Shown: positions 59,875 through 64,000 of the stretch, in pieces
How positions within the stretch are numbered: position 1 is the first letter of the stretch
Layout: the number at the start of each line of letters is the position of its first letter
Assembly: GCA_009840385.1 (NCBI GenBank)
Contig: VXNX01000013.1
Coordinates: 62,001-126,000 of the forward strand
DNA length: 64,000 nt
Direction: 5' to 3'
DNA from: Candidatus Dadabacteria bacterium
GTDB taxonomy: Bacteria > Desulfobacterota_D > UBA1144 > Nemesobacterales > Nemesobacteraceae
Notes under the pieces: generated by a model
Seen by the model: only the letters and a program-made list of their open reading frames with translations
Databases searched by the model: none
What the model was told of the DNA's origin: nothing
Program-made: the position numbers and the translations under genes

Positions 59875-61758
59875 ATGGGCACCACGCTGCACATAAGAGA
59901 CAACATCGAGCAATCCTACGGGGACGTGTACACGCCGGAGGCGCTGGAGGCCCTTGAATTCATGGCCCACTTCAACGGCGAGCAGAAGGCCCTCATGGAA
60001 AAAAGGACCCAGAGAAGAAAAAGGCGCTATGAATCCAAGGAAAGAATAACTTTTCTTGATCCAGATTCTCTTATCCCGCGCACCAATCTCAAGATCCAGG
60101 ACGCAAGGGACGGAAAATTCGAGGGGCCGGAGATTCCCCACGACCTCAAAACACAGTGGATACAGGGAACGGGCCCAGCGGCAAAACCGAACTCCCCGGT
60201 TGAGAAAAGCATAAGAAACGTCGCCTACGCCCTTCTCTCGGGCGCGGACGGGTGGATGTTCGACGGCGAGGACGCCCTGGGGCAGATATCAACGATGTCC
60301 CTTGACAATCAGCGTAATCTAAAGCTCGCAATCGCGAGGGACGAAGTGTTCATGAAAACCGCGGAAGGCGTGGCCGGGGAAATGAACAGGTGGGGACGGG
60401 ATTTCTTCGGACACGACATAATCGAGGACTGGGAAAAGCAGCTTGACTTCACCACCGTTATTTTCAGGGCGAGGGGACTTCATCTGGACGACCGCCACAT
60501 ACGCGACGCCGATGGCGTAGCGCTTTCGGCTTCCGTGGTCGACATGACACTCTTTGTCGTTAACAACTACAAGGAGCTTGCCAAGAGAAACTCATCCATA
60601 GTCCTTTACCTGCCTAAGATCCAGACCGCCGAGGAAGCCGCGCTATGGAACGAGATGCTCAGCGCCCTTGAGGGCCACATCGGGCTTCCCGAAGGCACGA
60701 TAAAGGTATACGTGCTTATAGAGCAGCTCGAGGAAACCTTTCAGCTGATGGAGATAAGGGCAGTTTTGGGCAAGCACTTCGCCGGGTTTAACACCGGCAG
60801 GTGGGATTACATAAACAGCGTCTCAGATGCCATGGCGTGGGATGAGGATTTCGTTAACCCGAACATAGAGTCAATCACCATGACCTACGGATACATGAGA
60901 AACTACGAGGACCGCGTGAGAAGGGCCGTAAACACCCCGGACGTAAACGGGAACTTTGCGCTCTGGCAGGGAGGCATGGAACCTAACATACCGGTGGGGT
61001 CGAAAGAGGGGGTCGAGAGCAGCATGGAGAAGGCCTACGCGGGGGCCGTAAGGGAGCAGCAGGAAGGAGCAAGCGGCAAATGGGTTGCCCACTGGAAGAT
61101 GGTTCACATAATAAGGCCCGTCTGGGAGAAGGTCGGCGAGGAGAACCAGCTCGGAAGGGAGTTCCCTCCCCTTACCTACACCCAGGAGGACGCAGACGGC
61201 CTCATACTTCTTGAGCCCGCCCCGAGAACGATAAGGGGGGCGCGCAACCTGCTTAGCGTCGGACTTCAGTACGGAAACGCATTCGGCCAAGGATTCCAGG
61301 CCGCGGCACTTAAGCCCGCCGACTTCTTCGGAAACGACGACATCCTCTACCTGATGGAGGACGCCGCGACCGGGGAGATAAGGCTCAGCATACTCTGGGA
61401 GTGGATCCACAAGGGAGCGGAACTCACCGAGGACGACCCCGAGACGGGGCTTAAGGCCGGGGACACGTTCACCGTCGAGGTCTTCGAGAGGCTTCTTGAA
61501 GAAGAATACGCAAAGCTCCAGGCGGCAAGCGACAGGGACGTCCACGACATCTCTAAGCCCACTACCCTTCCGATAGCAAAGCAGATAGTGAGAGCCTACG
61601 TGCTTGACGACGTAAAGGTGCCGTGGTACATAGACCTGCTCAACATAAACCTAAACAACCACGACCACGAGGTGGCCTCGCAGAGAATCGAACTCTACAT
61701 GACGGAGTTCGCGGGCAATGACACGAGAATCACCGAGAACCTCGATTTCGTAATCTAG
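59875..61758 (+). CDS. aceB: Malate synthase
   Basis: 627 residues, TIM-barrel malate synthase condensing acetyl-CoA and glyoxylate. The catalytic Arg region [12 protein letters not shown], the Mg-binding [15 protein letters not shown] and the [11 protein letters not shown] segment are visible. It is longer than E. coli AceB (533) but shorter than GlcB (723), and lacks the extra GlcB domain. Directly upstream of the isocitrate lyase by 44 nt, so an aceBA operon for growth on acetate or fatty acids. Confidence 0.93.
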   Translation: MGTTLHIRDNIEQSYGDVYTPEALEALEFMAHFNGEQKALMEKRTQRRKRRYESKERITFLDPDSLIPRTNLKIQDARDGKFEGPEIPHDLKTQWIQGTGPAAKPNSPVEKSIRNVAYALLSGADGWMFDGEDALGQISTMSLDNQRNLKLAIARDEVFMKTAEGVAGEMNRWGRDFFGHDIIEDWEKQLDFTTVIFRARGLHLDDRHIRDADGVALSASVVDMTLFVVNNYKELAKRNSSIVLYLPKIQTAEEAALWNEMLSALEGHIGLPEGTIKVYVLIEQLEETFQLMEIRAVLGKHFAGFNTGRWDYINSVSDAMAWDEDFVNPNIESITMTYGYMRNYEDRVRRAVNTPDVNGNFALWQGGMEPNIPVGSKEGVESSMEKAYAGAVREQQEGASGKWVAHWKMVHIIRPVWEKVGEENQLGREFPPLTYTQEDADGLILLEPAPRTIRGARNLLSVGLQYGNAFGQGFQAAALKPADFFGNDDILYLMEDAATGEIRLSILWEWIHKGAELTEDDPETGLKAGDTFTVEVFERLLEEEYAKLQAASDRDVHDISKPTTLPIAKQIVRAYVLDDVKVPWYIDLLNINLNNHDHEVASQRIELYMTEFAGNDTRITENLDFVI

Positions 61759-61802
61759 GTTCCCGAAAAAACAACCATTTTTATTTTCAGGAGAGCATAT
61801 CG

Positions 61803-64000
61803 ATGAGCCAGTTAGAAGCTGAGATAAGGAAGACGAAAAGGTATTTCTCAAGCGCGCGCTTCAGGGGAATAACCCGTCTTTACTCGCCCCGCCAGGTGGT
61901 GGAGCAGAGAGGAACCATAAGAAGGGACTACTCGATCGCGAAAAACGCCGCGGGAGCGTTCTACAAGAGACTCCGCGAGCTTTTCGCCGAGCGAAAGCAG
62001 ATAACGTCCTTCGGCCCCTATTCGCCCGGCCAAGCGGTCATGATGAAAAGAAAGGGAATAGAGGGCATATATCTCGGCGGATGGGCCACGTCGGCAAAGG
62101 GATCGATCGGCGAGGACCAGGGAGCGGATCTCGCGAGCTACCCGCTTAGCCAGGTGCCGGACGAGGCGGCCCCCATAGTGAGGGCACTTCTCGCCGCGGA
62201 CAAGAACCAGAGATACAACCGCGCAAGGATGACCGAAAAGGAAAGGCAGCAGACGCCCGAGATCGACTACAGCCCCTTCATAATCGCCGATGCGGACACG
62301 GGGCACGGCGGCGACGCCCACGTTAGAAACCTTATCAGAAGGTTTGTCGAGGCGGGCGTTACAGGCTATCACATAGAAGACCAGAAGCCCGGAACCAAGA
62401 AATGCGGTCACCAGGGCGGAAAGGTTCTCGTGCCTTCCGACGAGCAGATAAAGAGGCTTAACGCCGCCCGGTTCCAGCTCGATATCATGGAAGTGCCGGG
62501 AATAATAGTTTCAAGGACCGACGCCGAAGCCGCCACCCTTCTTGACGGAAACGGGGACGAGCGCGACCAGCCGTTTGTCCTGGGAGCAACCAAGCTCAAC
62601 ATCCCAAGCTACAAAAACGCCTACCTTACTATTCTTAAAAGAATCCACGAAAAAGGCGTAAAGGAGATAAACGGCCACAAGCTCTACAAGATAAGCAAAG
62701 AGGTCTACGCGGAAACGGACAAGTGGCTTGAGGAAACCGGCATAGCGTCGTTTATTGACGAGAATATAGAAGCAATGAAGGGGGATACCCAGGAGCTTGA
62801 AACCGCTTTGGATTCCGTAGTCACCAAGTTCGTCGAGATATGGGAAGAGGAGTCCGGCCTCAGCACCTTCGGCGAAACAATAGAAACGCTAATGGAGTTT
62901 AACATGGAGCAGGGCATTGAATTCGATATGACCATCGAGCAGTGGAGGGAGTTTGCCAAGACCGCCTCCACTAAAGACGCCATGGAGAAAGCTGATTCTC
63001 TGGGAATCGACTACATATGGGACCCCGAGATTTCAAGAACGCCCGAGGGATATTCCCAGGTAAAAGGCGGAATCGAATACGCGATCGCGAAGTCGCTTGC
63101 CGTGGCGCCCTTCGCCGATCTGCTCTGGATGGAGACCAAGACGGCTGACCTTGAGGACGCAAGGCAGTTCGCGGACGCCATCCACGAAGTGTTTCCGGAC
63201 AAGATGCTTGCCTACAATCTCTCTCCTTCCTTTAACTGGGACACGACGGGAATGACCGACGAGGAAATGAAGAAATTCCCGGAGGAGATAGGGAAGCTCG
63301 GCTTCGTGTTCGATTTCATAACCTACGGAGGCCACCAGATCGACGGCATGGCCGCCGAAGAGTTCGCGACCGCGCTCATGCAAGACGGCATGCTCGCCCT
63401 AGCGCGCGTGCAGAGAAGGCTGAGGCTCATAGATTCGCCCTACAAGACTCCGCAGACCCATGTCGGAGGACCCCGCATGGACGGAGCGCTCGTGGCAAGT
63501 TCGGGAAGAACCGCAACCACGAAGGCCATGGGCAAGGGTTCGACCCAGTTCCAGCACCTAGTTCAGACGGAGGTTTCGATCAAGCTTCTCGAAGAGTGGC
63601 TCGAGGCCTGGACAAGGCACTACAAGATTGAAGACAGCTTCACCGTTGAACTCAAGCCTCACACCGTGGGCACTTTCGTGCTTGAACTGGACATCATGAA
63701 CGGCAAAGGCGATAAGGTGGCAGATGTCATATTCGAGATACTGCAGGACAGAAAGGGAGAGAAGATACTGACGGTGAGGGACGAGAACAATTTTGACCCT
63801 GCCCTTCGCCAGAAACGTCTCGCTACCCTGCTTCACCTGTTTTTGATCCACCGCTACAGAACGGATTTCGTGCACTACGTGAGCCCGACAGAGGATAATC
63901 TCATGCAGACCAAGGGGATGATGAGGCTTGGGATCTACGAATCGGTTAACACCGAAGTCGGTCACATAATAGTGACGAAGGTGAACGTCGAATACGTGAA
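61803..64000 (+). CDS. aceA: Isocitrate lyase, large form, 3' end cut by window edge
   Basis: 732 codons are visible with no stop. Catalytic signature [13 protein letters not shown] is present, preceded by [14 protein letters not shown] for Mg/glyoxylate binding. The size, with an inserted helical region around residues 270-380 (for example [18 protein letters not shown]), corresponds to the long isoform seen as AceA2 in mycobacteria, not the 430-residue E. coli type. It cleaves isocitrate to glyoxylate and succinate. RBS GGAGA precedes the ATG. Confidence 0.93.
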   Translation, partial: MSQLEAEIRKTKRYFSSARFRGITRLYSPRQVVEQRGTIRRDYSIAKNAAGAFYKRLRELFAERKQITSFGPYSPGQAVMMKRKGIEGIYLGGWATSAKGSIGEDQGADLASYPLSQVPDEAAPIVRALLAADKNQRYNRARMTEKERQQTPEIDYSPFIIADADTGHGGDAHVRNLIRRFVEAGVTGYHIEDQKPGTKKCGHQGGKVLVPSDEQIKRLNAARFQLDIMEVPGIIVSRTDAEAATLLDGNGDERDQPFVLGATKLNIPSYKNAYLTILKRIHEKGVKEINGHKLYKISKEVYAETDKWLEETGIASFIDENIEAMKGDTQELETALDSVVTKFVEIWEEESGLSTFGETIETLMEFNMEQGIEFDMTIEQWREFAKTASTKDAMEKADSLGIDYIWDPEISRTPEGYSQVKGGIEYAIAKSLAVAPFADLLWMETKTADLEDARQFADAIHEVFPDKMLAYNLSPSFNWDTTGMTDEEMKKFPEEIGKLGFVFDFITYGGHQIDGMAAEEFATALMQDGMLALARVQRRLRLIDSPYKTPQTHVGGPRMDGALVASSGRTATTKAMGKGSTQFQHLVQTEVSIKLLEEWLEAWTRHYKIEDSFTVELKPHTVGTFVLELDIMNGKGDKVADVIFEILQDRKGEKILTVRDENNFDPALRQKRLATLLHLFLIHRYRTDFVHYVSPTEDNLMQTKGMMRLGIYESVNTEVGHIIVTKVNVEYV

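Noticed and set aside
1-64000. CRISPR arrays, rRNA genes, prophage or complete insertion sequences
   Set aside because: No regularly spaced repeats, rRNA sequence, phage structural genes or transposase genes were found in the window.

Overview
The window comes from a diderm (Gram-negative-type) bacterium. It encodes outer-membrane beta-barrel and LolA-like proteins, the futalosine-type menaquinone genes, a leucyl/phenylalanyl-tRNA-protein transferase and a zinc-free ribosomal protein L31. I cannot assign a phylum from sequence alone. The mix of delta-proteobacteria-like housekeeping genes with many transferred accessory genes suggests an uncultivated marine or host-associated lineage, and that is a guess.

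Layout. Positions 1-8.7 kb hold a long minus-strand run: purU (partial), an acetyltransferase, an enoyl-CoA isomerase-like protein, glnS, a redoxin, a double CDGSH protein, and a C4/beta-oxidation set (thiolase, crotonase, 3-hydroxyacyl-CoA dehydrogenase, acyl-CoA dehydrogenase). From 8.9 to about 38 kb lies an accessory region dominated by genes with sterol-enzyme relatives. It contains an outer-membrane barrel, LolA-like protein and RND exporter operon; two sterol C-24 methyltransferase homologues; an ERG24/ERG4/DHCR7-type sterol reductase; a GPP34 (GOLPH3)-cytochrome P450 fusion; a COG2907 flavoprotein; a secreted TPR protein; a second RND exporter; a DAF-36/SdmA-like Rieske oxygenase; a sterol-desaturase-family di-iron enzyme; and an NSDHL/SdmB-like dehydrogenase. 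Inside it sits a signalling cassette: periplasmic binding protein, TorS-like histidine kinase, response regulator with PP2C phosphatase, RsbW-like kinase and STAS antagonist. A steroid 5-alpha-reductase-family protein lies further on at 43.8 kb.

From 38 to 57.6 kb the content is mostly housekeeping: acpH, htpG, hemB, rpmE2, aat, msrA, the mqnE-ubiD-ubiX-ubiA menaquinone group, recO, argJ, pyrD, ychF and tRNA-His. The end carries a purine/uracil-type permease with an unusual C-terminal domain, then malate synthase and isocitrate lyase (the glyoxylate shunt), which fit the fatty-acid oxidation genes at the other end.

The most interesting reading is a bacterial sterol-tailoring and sterol-transport island. 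No squalene epoxidase or oxidosqualene cyclase is present in the window. The island therefore either completes a pathway whose early steps lie elsewhere, or remodels sterols taken from a host or the environment. Several island genes have recognisable sigma-70-type promoters, two of them with operator-like palindromes in the spacer, and a short sequence element recurs upstream of four island genes.
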